Shown here: piece by piece, positions 7,684 through 14,817 of the stretch
Layout: each line of letters opens with the position of its first letter
Numbering within the stretch: position 1 is the first letter of the stretch
From: an uncultured Collinsella sp.
GTDB taxonomy: Bacteria > Actinomycetota > Coriobacteriia > Coriobacteriales > Coriobacteriaceae
Assembly (NCBI GenBank): GCA_902478985.1
Contig: CABSNH010000024.1
Coordinates: forward strand, 1 to 15,885
Direction of reading: 5' to 3'
Length of the DNA stretch: 15,885 nucleotides
Position numbers and translations under genes: made by a program
The notes under the pieces: model-generated
Told to the model about the DNA's origin: nothing
Databases searched by the model: none
Seen by the model: only the letters and a program-made list of their open reading frames with translations

Positions 7684-7721
7684 ATGGTGCCCATGCGTAT
7701 ATGCGCGTGGGCACCATTTTT
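7684..7721. terminator. Strong terminator after uraA, shared with the convergent esterase
   Basis: ATGGTGCCCATGCG (7684-7697) pairs with CGCGTGGGCACCAT (7704-7717), 14 pairs with one G-U, and a six-base loop, then TTTTT at 7717-7721 on the + strand. On the minus strand it begins right after the esterase stop codon and is followed by a looser T-rich stretch, so it probably acts in both directions. Confidence 0.88.
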
Positions 7722-8385
7722 AATGCGTCAGTATCCAGTGGATGCCGCGCGCCATGCGCAGATCGGTTTGGGCAAAGTGGTTACCGGGGTTGAGCTCCAT
7801 CGTTGTTGGAATGCCGCGCTCGATGAGTAGCTCTTCCATTGCGCGCGTGTCGTCGAGTACGTGCCTCATCATGCGGTTGGGCGTCTTGGTTTCCTTTTTG
7901 CCGAGTGACAGGTAGACGGCTTGCGGGCTGCCGGCAAAAGGGGCCGTGCTGGCACGGTCGACAAAGTCGGGAAACCATAGCGACCCCGATGCGCTCGCGG
8001 CGCGGTCAAAGGCGTCGGTTTGCCAGAGGGACCAGAGTGCGAAGAGGCCCGCGAGCGAGTAACCAGCAATGCCGCGCCAGGTGGGCGGCTGAGGAAGCGA
8101 CGACTCGACCTGGGGGATTATCTGATTCAGCAGCTCATCAAGAAAATCGGCAGCTTGGCCGCCGAAAGGCTCGGCATCGCGTACGGTCCCGTCGCATGCC
8201 CAGGGGCTCAGCTCGCGATTCCAATCGAGCCCGCCAATGGTGACGAGGGCGAATGGCGGACAGTCGAGCTCTCGGCAACACTTATAAACCTCGCTGCCGT
8301 CGCCCACGACCACAGGAAGGTAGATGACAGGCGCGCTTTCCGTATGATTCGAATAAACGGTTATCTGCTTTTGATGCGCTTCCAT
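7720..8385 (-). CDS. Alpha/beta-hydrolase esterase (putative esterase, BesA/IroE-like fold)
   Basis: The 221-residue product has no signal peptide. It carries the nucleophile elbow GYSLAG with S110 (GxSxG), a GGLDWNRELSPW motif (51-62) typical of the esterase D/enterobactin esterase group (PF00756), and a C-terminal GNHF with the likely catalytic H203; the acid is probably in the KKETKTPNRM stretch (163-172). Relatives hydrolyse siderophore trilactones (IroE, BesA) or S-formylglutathione. No siderophore genes are nearby, so the substrate is open. The start at 8385 has GAGAAG upstream. CATACGCT on the minus strand near 8437-8444 resembles the -10 boxes of the surface-protein genes. It ends on the shared terminator. 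Confidence 0.8.
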   Translation of the reverse strand: MEAHQKQITVYSNHTESAPVIYLPVVVGDGSEVYKCCRELDCPPFALVTIGGLDWNRELSPWACDGTVRDAEPFGGQAADFLDELLNQIIPQVESSLPQPPTWRGIAGYSLAGLFALWSLWQTDAFDRAASASGSLWFPDFVDRASTAPFAGSPQAVYLSLGKKETKTPNRMMRHVLDDTRAMEELLIERGIPTTMELNPGNHFAQTDLRMARGIHWILTH

Positions 8386-8497
8386 GACGGGCTTCTCTCA
8401 GTGTTGTGATATCGGCAGCCCCAATTGTCGCACGCCAGCGTATGCCGGTTGGGCTAGACCAAAGACAATCTCGTGCATCCCCTGCGGACGCATATGG

Positions 8498-8535
8498 AAA
8501 ACGCAACCGCCGGAGGGGAGCTCGGCGGTGGCGTT
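8498..8535 (-). terminator. Terminator of paralog B
   Basis: On the minus strand CGCCACCGCCG (8533-8523) pairs with CGGCGGTTGCG (8512-8502) with one mismatch and a 10-base loop, then TTTT (8501-8498). Two more A-T pairs extend the stem. It lies 58 bases after the stop of paralog B and before the esterase gene, so it separates the two transcripts. Confidence 0.75.
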
Positions 8536-8592
8536 GTTAAACGGTGCTGGGGCTCGGGGCCTTCGCGGGAGCTGCCATGTGCGCAGAGGCGT

Positions 8593-10377
8593 CTAAGAAC
8601 GCTTACGGCTCGCCATGGTGCCTGCGGCGATAGCGGCTGTTCCCGCAAGGACGGTTGCCACGATGGCCGCACCCGAGGTGTCGCCGGTTGCCGCGAGCAC
8701 GCCGGTAGTCTTGGCTTTCGTGGTTGAAGCCGCAACGGCCTTGGTCGGCTTTGAGCCCTCAGGCTTGGGGTTCTGCTTGGACTCCGCGGGCTTGCTTTCT
8801 GCGGGCTTGGTCTCGTCGGGCTTGGGGTCTTCCGGCTTGGCTACCTCGGGAGGTGCGATGGTCGTACTTTTGGCGACTGCTTTGATATAGAGGGAGTCGA
8901 CCGTGGCGTCGCCCGTGCCGATGGCTTGGCCTGCCTCGTAGATGCCGTCACGGAGCTTGCGATAGTCAATGACCTTGCCGCCTTCGGGCGTCTGGATGGC
9001 GGCGTTCTCAATCTTGATGGTGCCGATTGTCTTGCCGTCAGCGCTCATGGCACGGGCAAAGATTGCCGCTGTATCTCCTTCGGCCGTTACCTTGCTGCGG
9101 ATGATCGAGATGACTGCGGGTGTGACGCCCTCGCTGGTCTGGGCGATGATGCCGATGTTCTCGCCTTGGGGTTCGCGCCTCGTCTCGCCATCTTGGTTTT
9201 CGCTGTAGGGGATGGGGCCGTCGCCGTTCTCGACATAGCGGGCTATGGCCTTGACAACGGAGTCGCTGATGTAGATGTGGCCGCCCTTCTCGTTGGGTCG
9301 ATCGTTTCTGGCGGAGAATGCAGCCGAAACCTCGCCTTCCGCAAACGCGTCCACGGTGGAGCCGTTCTTGACGACGATGTCGTCCTGGTAGGTGAAGAGG
9401 GCGTTGGCGCCACCGTATCTGCCTTTACTTGCACGGACCGTCACGTTTGCATGATCGAGGGTGATGCCCTTGTGGGCATAGACGCCATATTCAACACCGT
9501 TTACGTTGAGGGAGGCGTTTGTGGCTGCGAGGCTGCCCTTGGCCTCGACGGCAGCGTCTTTCTCGGAGCTTGCCTTGACCTGGCTGCCGTCCGAGATGTT
9601 GATATTGCCGCCGCTCCAAAGGGCCTCACCATCGGCTGAGCTTGCCTCGACCGTCCCGCTACCCTTGATGGTGAGGTTCTTGTCGGCTCCAATACCCTTG
9701 TCCTTGGTAGCCCTGGCGGTGACGGCTCCGCTGTCGTCAATCGTGATATTGCCGTTTGCCCTGATGCCATCCGATGCACCCGTGGCGTTGACGTTGCCCG
9801 AACCTTTGATAGCGAGATCACCTCCGGCATTGATGGCATCAAACCCAGTGCTCGTGGCGTTGACGGATCCGGCTCCGTCGATGTTGATATTACCCGTGGA
9901 GAGGATAGCGTCCTCAGTAGATGTCACGCTGAGCGTGCCGCCCTCGTCGCCTTGGATATTGAGCTCGGCATTCTCGTTAGTGCCATGAAAAACGTTGATG
10001 CTTTCGATCCATTCGGCAGTGACGATGTTGGTTCCCGAGTAATTCACGTTGAGCTTGCCTGCGGCCTGGATCTCGCCACCGTTATAGTTGTTGAGCTTCA
10101 AGTCGTCGGCGCCGTCCCACGACCAGGTACCGGCCTCGTCGCTCGCCGCGGTGTTGTACTTGTTGCCGCCGACCTTGACCCATTCCGCTGCGAGCGAGAC
10201 GCTCGGCATGAGCAGCGAGCTCACCGTGAGCGCGCACACGGCGCCCGCGACGATGCGGCGCGTCACGCGGCGCCAGCTGCCGTGCGCGAGTCCTATGCGA
10301 CGGCGAACGTCGGGTTCGGCAACATGGGTTCCGGCGGTAGTGTCATTGCGCTTGGGGGTCGTGAACAAGGCTGCCAT
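8593..10377 (-). CDS. Sorted cell-surface parallel beta-helix protein (paralog B)
   Basis: Counting from ATG at 10377 the product has 594 residues. That start has GGGAGC five bases upstream and lines up without gaps with paralog A over the first 66 residues; an open frame extending further upstream covers the promoter and is rejected. The N-terminal 34-residue extension, RRVTRRI and hydrophobic core end in SLA|AEW. Residues about 95-460 are beta-helix repeats (such as DLAIKGSGNVNATGASDG then IRANGN). A Pro/Lys/Glu linker (about 508-555; KPDETKPAESKPAESK) spans the wall, and LAATGD begins at residue 561, followed by a membrane segment and RKRS. It is a wall-anchored protein probably binding polysaccharide or host surfaces. 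Paralog C is its nearest relative, with equal length and the same layout. Confidence 0.88.
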   Translation of the reverse strand: MAALFTTPKRNDTTAGTHVAEPDVRRRIGLAHGSWRRVTRRIVAGAVCALTVSSLLMPSVSLAAEWVKVGGNKYNTAASDEAGTWSWDGADDLKLNNYNGGEIQAAGKLNVNYSGTNIVTAEWIESINVFHGTNENAELNIQGDEGGTLSVTSTEDAILSTGNINIDGAGSVNATSTGFDAINAGGDLAIKGSGNVNATGASDGIRANGNITIDDSGAVTARATKDKGIGADKNLTIKGSGTVEASSADGEALWSGGNINISDGSQVKASSEKDAAVEAKGSLAATNASLNVNGVEYGVYAHKGITLDHANVTVRASKGRYGGANALFTYQDDIVVKNGSTVDAFAEGEVSAAFSARNDRPNEKGGHIYISDSVVKAIARYVENGDGPIPYSENQDGETRREPQGENIGIIAQTSEGVTPAVISIIRSKVTAEGDTAAIFARAMSADGKTIGTIKIENAAIQTPEGGKVIDYRKLRDGIYEAGQAIGTGDATVDSLYIKAVAKSTTIAPPEVAKPEDPKPDETKPAESKPAESKQNPKPEGSKPTKAVAASTTKAKTTGVLAATGDTSGAAIVATVLAGTAAIAAGTMASRKRS

Positions 10378-10416
10378 GGTTGCTCCCGTTCTCATAGGGC
10401 CTATACGACTAGATTC

Positions 10417-10475
10417 AGCGTATCTGCTGGATGTTGCCGTCGGTAGTGCCGTTTGGAGGGCAAAATGGCCAAAAT
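10417..10475 (-). promoter_or_regulatory. Promoter of paralog B with shared upstream element
   Basis: GATACGCT (10424-10417 on minus) is 40 bases before the start codon. Nineteen bases further upstream is the element at 10444-10475 (plus strand TAGTGCCGTTTGGAGGGC then AAAATGGCC). It is nearly identical to that of paralog C and clearly related to that of paralog A. Confidence 0.65.
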
Positions 10476-10516
10476 GGGGGAGAAATAGGCCGCACGCCGG
10501 CGCAGGGACCGGCGCT

Positions 10517-10555
10517 AAAAGAAAAGCGCGGGGCCGCATGGCGACTCCGCGCTTT
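10517..10555 (-). terminator. Duplicated purine-permease terminator
   Basis: AAAGCGCGG (10523-10531) pairs with CCGCGCTTT (10547-10555); on the minus strand it is followed by a T-rich run with one C. It is homologous to the terminator after the purine permease (12582-12622). Here it follows the permease-tail remnant and could terminate transcripts from paralog C. Confidence 0.8.
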
Positions 10556-10581
10556 ATTGTTCAGCTTTTGCAGCCTTGCCC

Positions 10582-10627
10582 TTACGCTACGAAGAAGTAG
10601 ACGAGGAAGGCAAGGGCCGCGATCCAC
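10582..10627 (-). pseudogene. Remnant: last 14 codons and stop of the purine permease
   Basis: On the minus strand this stretch reads WIAALAFLVYFFVA then TAA, exactly the C-terminus of the AzgA-type permease at 12649-13959 (which ends in TAG). The bases differ at only a few positions and the homology runs on through the terminator into the upstream region of paralog B. On the other side it stops abruptly at 10627, where sequence following paralog C begins. There is no start or frame before it, so it is a fragment, not a gene. It marks the junction of a tandem duplication. Confidence 0.9.
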
Positions 10628-10656
10628 CCGTCCCGTGCGCTAAAGGCCAAAGGCGT

Positions 10657-12441
10657 CTATGAGCGCTTGCGGCTCACCACGGCGCCTGCGGCGATGGCGG
10701 CTGTTCCCGCAAGGGCAGCTGCCACGATGGCTGCGCTCGAGGCGTCGCCGGTTGCCGCGAGCTTGCCGGTGGTCTTGGCTCCCGTGGCTGCAACTGCAAC
10801 GGTCTTGGTTGTCTTCGCGCCCTCGGACTTGGAACCCTCGGGCTTGGTCTCGCCGGGCTTCTCCTCGGGTTTGATCTCCTCGGGAGGCACGATGACCGTG
10901 CTCTTGGCGACAGCGGCGTCATAGGGGGAGTCGATCGTGGCGTCACCCGTGCCGATGGTTTGACCTGCCTCGTAGACGACGTCCTCGCTGAGCTCTTCCT
11001 TGTTGCGATAATCAATGACTTTGCCGCCTTCAGGCGTCAGGATGCTGGCACCTTCGATCTCGATGGTGCCGATCGCCTTGCCGTCTGCGCTTATGGCAAG
11101 GGCGAAGATCGCCGCCGTATCTCCCTCGGCCGTGACCGTACTGCGTACGATGGAGATGGTCGCGGGCGTAACGCCCTCGCTGGTCTGAGCAAAGATACCC
11201 AGGTTCATGCCCCTATGCTCAGGGATGGCCACGCCGCTTTGGTCGTTGCTGTAGTGATCGGGGCCATCGCCACCGGTCTCGACATAGCGGGCTATAGCCT
11301 TGACAACGGAGTCGCTGATGTAGATGTGGCCGCCAGCGACGTTTGGCTGGTGGTTTCTGGTAGAGATTGCAACCGAGAATTTGCCTTCCGCGAACGCGTC
11401 CACGATGGAACCATTCTTGATGACGATGTCGTCCCCGTCAGTGATGAGGGCGATGGCCTGGCCGCCGCTCGCGCTTGTACGGACCGTCACGGTCGCGTGA
11501 TCAAGCGTAACGCCCTTGTAGGCATAGACACCATATTCAACACCGCTTGCGTCAAGGGAGGCGTTCGTGACCGCGAGACTGCCCTCAGTGTCGACGGCAA
11601 GATCTCCCTCGGAGTTTGCCTTGACCTGGCTGCCGCCCGAGATGTTGATGCCGTCTTTAGCCCAGATCGCCGCTTCTTCTATAGAGTTTGCTTCTACCTT
11701 GCCGCCGCCTTTGATGACGAGGTCACTGCCTGCGGCGACGCCGTAACCTTCGCCTCCTTTAGCGATCACTGTGCCAGAGGAATCGATAGTGGTCTTGCCC
11801 TTGGATTGGATGCCTTCGGTACCGCCCGTTGCATTCACGGTGCCCGAGCCCGTGATAGAGAGATCGCCCTTTGCCTCAATTCCGTCGGAAGCAGTGCTTG
11901 TGGTGTTCACGGTGCCTGGGCCAGAAATGGAGAGGTCGCCTGTGGATTTAATTGCATCGGCCTCGGCTGTCACATTGAGCTCATCCGTGCTATTCGAGCT
12001 CGTTATGTTCAACTCTGCTTTCTGGCTAGTGCCGTCCTGCGCCTTGATGGCGGCTCCGGTGTAATCAGGCTCGGTTTTCACGGTGTTCTTGCCCTCATAG
12101 GCAATGTTGAGCTTGCCCTCGGCCTTGATCGCGCCGCCGTTGTAGCCGTTGAGCTTCATGTCGTCGGCGCCGTCCCAGGCCCAGGTGCCGGCGTCGTCGC
12201 CCGCCGCGGTGCCGGCGTTGTATTGGGTGCCGCCAACGTCGATCCATTCGGCGGCAAGCGAGATGCTCGGCATGAGCAACGAGCTCACCGTAAGCGCGCA
12301 TACGGCGCCTACAACGATGCGGCGCGTCACGCGACGCCAGCTTCCGTGTGCGAGCAGCGTGCGACGGCGCACGTCGGGCTCGACAAAATGGGCTCCAGAG
12401 GTTTTGTCATTGCGCTTGGGGGTCGTGAACAAGGCGGCCAT
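10657..12441 (-). CDS. Sorted cell-surface parallel beta-helix protein (paralog C)
   Basis: From ATG at 12441 (GGGAGT just upstream) the product has 594 residues, the same as paralog B. It has the same export region (RRVTRRI, hydrophobic core, SLA|AEW), then beta-helix coils of about 23 residues, for example DLSISGPGTVNTTSTASDG and DLSITGSGTVNATGGTEG, a Glu/Lys/Pro linker (about 510-550) and LAATGD at residue 561, a hydrophobic segment and RKRS. The repeat region is the most diverged part relative to B, while the ends and promoters are well conserved. It lies directly after the purine permease on the same strand but has its own promoter and is separated by a terminator. Surface location is well supported; the ligand is unknown. 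Confidence 0.88.
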   Translation of the reverse strand: MAALFTTPKRNDKTSGAHFVEPDVRRRTLLAHGSWRRVTRRIVVGAVCALTVSSLLMPSISLAAEWIDVGGTQYNAGTAAGDDAGTWAWDGADDMKLNGYNGGAIKAEGKLNIAYEGKNTVKTEPDYTGAAIKAQDGTSQKAELNITSSNSTDELNVTAEADAIKSTGDLSISGPGTVNTTSTASDGIEAKGDLSITGSGTVNATGGTEGIQSKGKTTIDSSGTVIAKGGEGYGVAAGSDLVIKGGGKVEANSIEEAAIWAKDGINISGGSQVKANSEGDLAVDTEGSLAVTNASLDASGVEYGVYAYKGVTLDHATVTVRTSASGGQAIALITDGDDIVIKNGSIVDAFAEGKFSVAISTRNHQPNVAGGHIYISDSVVKAIARYVETGGDGPDHYSNDQSGVAIPEHRGMNLGIFAQTSEGVTPATISIVRSTVTAEGDTAAIFALAISADGKAIGTIEIEGASILTPEGGKVIDYRNKEELSEDVVYEAGQTIGTGDATIDSPYDAAVAKSTVIVPPEEIKPEEKPGETKPEGSKSEGAKTTKTVAVAATGAKTTGKLAATGDASSAAIVAAALAGTAAIAAGAVVSRKRS

Positions 12442-12480
12442 GGTTACTCCCATCCTCATAGGGCCTATGCGATTACGCCC

Positions 12481-12537
12481 AGCATATCTGCAGGACGTAG
12501 CCGGCGGTAGTGCCGTTTGGAGGGCAAAATGTCCAAA
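12481..12537 (-). promoter_or_regulatory. Promoter of paralog C with shared upstream element
   Basis: GATATGCT (12488-12481 on minus) is a -10-like box 40 bases before the start. After exactly 19 bases comes the element at 12508-12537 (plus strand TAGTGCCGTTTGGAGGGC then AAAATGTCC). Confidence 0.65.
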
Positions 12538-12581
12538 ACTTGGGAGGCAATACATCGCGCGTCCGTGCGGTGCCTGGCTTT

Positions 12582-12622
12582 AAAAGCAAAGCGCGGAGCC
12601 GCTCGATGCGACTCCGCGCTTT
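12582..12622 (-). terminator. Terminator of the purine permease
   Basis: AAAGCGCGGAG (12588-12598) pairs with CTCCGCGCTTT (12612-12622), with a further three pairs after one mismatch. On the minus strand TTTGCTTTT follows. It starts 27 bases after the permease stop. Confidence 0.85.
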
Positions 12623-12648
12623 GGTGTTCTGCTTTGGCAGCTTTGCCG

Positions 12649-13959
12649 CTACGCTACGAAGAAGTAGACGAGGAAAGCAAGGGCTGCGATCCACATGAGC
12701 GGCTTGATCTTGGAAGCCTCGCCCTTAAAGAGCGCGACGATCACGTAGGCGATAAAGCCCAGACCGATGCCGGCAGAGATGGAGTAGGTGAAGGGCACGC
12801 CGGCGACAATCATGAACGCCGGGAAACCCTGCGACACGTCGGACCAGTCGATCTCGGAGGCCTCGCTCATCATGAGGTAGCCGACGTAGACCAGAGCACC
12901 GCAGGTGGCGGCGCTGGAAACGATGGTGACGATGGGGGAGAAGAACGCGGCGAGAATGAACAGCACGCCGGTGGTGACGGAGGTGAGGCCCGTGCGGCCA
13001 CCGTCGGCGGCGCCAGAGGTGGACTCGACGAAGGTGGTGATGGAGGAGACGCCCATGAAACCGCCCACAGCAGCGGCGGCGGAGTCGACGATCAGGATCT
13101 CCTTGATATTCTCGACGTTGCCGTCGTCGGTGAGGAACTCGCCCTGCTTGGCCACGGCCATCGCGGTGCCCATGGTGTCGAAGAAGTCACTCATGAGCAG
13201 CGAGAACGAGATGACGAGGAGCGCGGGGTCGGTAAGGACCTTGACGATGGCAGGCACGCCGCCGGCGTCGGCGATGGGGCCACCGATGCTCGAGAAATCG
13301 AGCGGGGCGATGATACCGGTCGGAGCCTGGGTCACACCTAGGGGGATACCGGCGATGACGGCGACGACGATGCCGATGAGCAGCGAGCCGGGGACGTTGC
13401 GGCAGGCGAGGGCGACTGTCACCAGGATGGAGATGATGCCGACGATGAAGGTGGGGGAGGTGATGTCGCCCAGACCGACGAGTGTACCGGCGCCAGCGGT
13501 GATAATGCCGGCATCGCACAGGCCAATCATGGCGATGAACAGGCCCAGACCCACCGAGATGGCGTGACGCAGGACAACCGGGATGGCGTCCATGATGGCC
13601 TCGCGCAGGCCACAAAGCACGAGCAGCAAGATGACGACGCCCTCAAGGAAGATGACGCTCATGGCCACGTGCCAGTCACCGCCGCAGACGGTGGTGGCGA
13701 TTCCAGCGATCATCGCGTTGACGCCTAAACCCGACGCGCAGGCGAGCGGGCGGTTGGCGAAGATGCCCATGCAGATGGTCATGATGCCGGCGCCCAGGCA
13801 GGTGGCGCAGGCGAGCGCTCCCGCATCGATGCCAGCGCCCGAGAGCACCGCGGGGTTGACGGCGATGATGTAGGCCATCGCCAGGAATGTTGTCAGTCCA
13901 GCGCGGAGTTCGGTCCCGATTGTGGACTTGCGCTCGCTGACGTGAAATAGTTCGTCCAT
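12649..13959 (-). CDS. Purine (adenine/guanine/hypoxanthine) permease, AzgA-type NCS2
   Basis: From ATG at 13959 (AAGGAAAGGG upstream) the product has 436 residues; an upstream in-frame ATG at 14016 lacks such a site. It is a polytopic inner-membrane symporter of the AzgA/PbuG/PbuO group: RAGLTTFLAMAYIIAVNP (19-36) with NPAVLSGAG, the ASGLGVNAMIAG segment (75-86), and ESTSGAADGGRTGLTSV in the second half, a motif row of this group. About 12 hydrophobic segments. Its product would take up purine bases, as the uracil permease at 6324 does pyrimidines. No purine riboswitch is seen in the 180-base leader; ACTATA at 14015-14020 is a possible minus-strand -10 box. Its last 14 codons recur at 10582-10627. 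Confidence 0.92.
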   Translation of the reverse strand: MDELFHVSERKSTIGTELRAGLTTFLAMAYIIAVNPAVLSGAGIDAGALACATCLGAGIMTICMGIFANRPLACASGLGVNAMIAGIATTVCGGDWHVAMSVIFLEGVVILLLVLCGLREAIMDAIPVVLRHAISVGLGLFIAMIGLCDAGIITAGAGTLVGLGDITSPTFIVGIISILVTVALACRNVPGSLLIGIVVAVIAGIPLGVTQAPTGIIAPLDFSSIGGPIADAGGVPAIVKVLTDPALLVISFSLLMSDFFDTMGTAMAVAKQGEFLTDDGNVENIKEILIVDSAAAAVGGFMGVSSITTFVESTSGAADGGRTGLTSVTTGVLFILAAFFSPIVTIVSSAATCGALVYVGYLMMSEASEIDWSDVSQGFPAFMIVAGVPFTYSISAGIGLGFIAYVIVALFKGEASKIKPLMWIAALAFLVYFFVA

Positions 13960-14088
13960 GCATACCCTTTCCTTGTTCGGCCCCGAGTTTAGGCCGATTG
14001 ACACGAACTCACCCACTATAGCCCCTTTACGACGCTGTTGTTCCTCGCATGTTGATGTTCGGCGCTTTGTAGCAGACGGACGGTATTT

Positions 14089-14119
14089 TTCGCATGAAAA
14101 TGTGTGGGTACCGTATACT
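14089..14119 (+). promoter_or_regulatory. Candidate promoter of the deformylase-like gene
   Basis: TATACT at 14114-14119 is a good -10 box, 33 bases before the start codon. TTCGCA at 14089-14094 is a weak -35 with a 19-base spacer. Confidence 0.5.
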
Positions 14120-14152
14120 TAAGCGGTTACAACGACCCCTATGGAGGAACGT

Positions 14153-14572
14153 ATGATTAAAGAGCTTTGCCACGACGAGGCTATCCTGTCCCAGCGTTGC
14201 GAGGTTGCGACCGTCGAGGACGAGTCGGTTGCTCAGGACCTGATCGATACCATCAAGTCGCTCGACGATGCCGGCTGCCTTGCCGCTAACCAGATTGGCG
14301 TTACCAAGAAGGTTTGCGTCTATCTGGACGATGCCGGCGAGCCCCACGTGCTCTACAACCCCCGTCTGGTGTTTGGCCTGGGCGCCAGCAAGATGGAGGA
14401 GAGCTGCCTGACGCACGAGGAGGTCACCAAGTCCACGCGCTATATCAAGTGCAAGGTTGCCTTTGACCAGATCGTCGACGGCAAGATGAAGGAGTGCCGC
14501 CGCGACTACGCGGGCTTTGAGGCACAGATGATCCAGCATATGATCGACCACTGTCTTGGAAAGTTGGTCTAA
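14153..14572 (+). CDS. Peptide deformylase-like protein lacking the catalytic glutamate
   Basis: From ATG at 14153 (GGAGG at 14143-14147; the ATG at 14141 overlaps that site and is rejected) the product has 139 residues, short for the 150-190 usual in deformylases. Motif 1 is GCLAANQIG (41-49, canonical GxGLAAxQ), motif 2 is EESCLT with metal ligand C85 (canonical EGCLS), and motif 3 is QHMIDH (128-133) with ligands H129 and H133. The glutamate of HExxH that serves as general base is M130 (codon ATG). Active deformylases remove the formyl group from nascent proteins; this one may bind metal but is expected to have little or no normal activity. A second, true def gene should exist elsewhere. 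It has its own promoter and terminator. Confidence 0.82.
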   Translation: MIKELCHDEAILSQRCEVATVEDESVAQDLIDTIKSLDDAGCLAANQIGVTKKVCVYLDDAGEPHVLYNPRLVFGLGASKMEESCLTHEEVTKSTRYIKCKVAFDQIVDGKMKECRRDYAGFEAQMIQHMIDHCLGKLV

Positions 14573-14672
14573 GGGGACCAAAGCACCGCACCTTGCCGCT
14601 CAATCGTCGCTCGCGTACCTTAAGTACGCTTCGCTCCTCTTTCGTGGCAATCTGCGGCACTTTTACCCCTTA
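14570..14672. repeat. Long interrupted inverted repeat after the deformylase-like gene
   Basis: TAAGGGG (14570-14576, including the stop codon) pairs with CCCCTTA (14666-14672). Inside, GCACCGCA/TGCGGCAC, TTGCC/GGCAA and the centre GCGTAC (14613-14618)/GTACGC (14624-14629) also pair, giving a cruciform of about 100 bases with mismatches. It carries no gene. It resembles a repetitive intergenic palindrome; copy number cannot be judged from this window. Confidence 0.6.
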
Positions 14673-14717
14673 GACGACCTGCGGGGTTAACTTGGTTGAG
14701 TTTATCCTGCTTGAATA

Positions 14718-14753
14718 GTCCGGGCGTGACATTGTTGTCATGTCCGGGCTTTT
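14718..14753 (+). terminator. Terminator between the deformylase-like gene and the bile salt hydrolase
   Basis: GTCCGGGCGTGACA (14718-14731) pairs with TGTCATGTCCGGGC (14736-14749) with three G-U pairs and a TTGT loop, then TTTT. It ends transcription from upstream, so the hydrolase gene needs its own promoter, which would lie within or close to the next 60 bases. Confidence 0.8.
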
Positions 14754-14758
14754 GTGTT

Positions 14759-14817
14759 TAGCGCCTCTTTGTTTGGTGACAATAACCTTAGCAAGAACGT
14801 AAAGCTGGGAGGCGCTA
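14759..14817 (+). promoter_or_regulatory. Hairpin hiding the ribosome-binding site of the bile salt hydrolase
   Basis: AGCGCCTC (14760-14767) is the exact reverse complement of GAGGCGCT (14809-14816), which ends at the start codon and overlaps the ribosome-binding site GGGAGG (14807-14812). Two G-U pairs and one T-A pair with the first base of ATG extend it to 11 pairs. The loop is 37 bases. If the message begins upstream of 14759 this stem would block translation; a start inside the loop would free it. Confidence 0.45.

Noticed and set aside
10378..10539. Longer open frame upstream of paralog B, and the same upstream of paralog C to 12555
   Set aside because: These extensions cover the conserved promoter element and -10-like box, encode no export signal, and have no ribosome-binding site. 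The internal ATGs have good sites and align with paralog A.
11780..12010. CRISPR-like or DNA tandem repeats in the surface-protein genes
   Set aside because: The periodicity is at protein level (beta-helix coils) with diverged bases; there are no identical spaced repeats.
10960..12510. Long plus-strand open frames opposite the surface-protein genes
   Set aside because: They are antisense shadows produced by GC-rich codon bias. The minus frames have signal peptides, repeats, sorting signals and ribosome-binding sites.
13960..14140. Purine riboswitch before the purine permease
   Set aside because: Neither the conserved junction bases nor the two loop-loop pairs of the purine aptamer are present on the minus strand.
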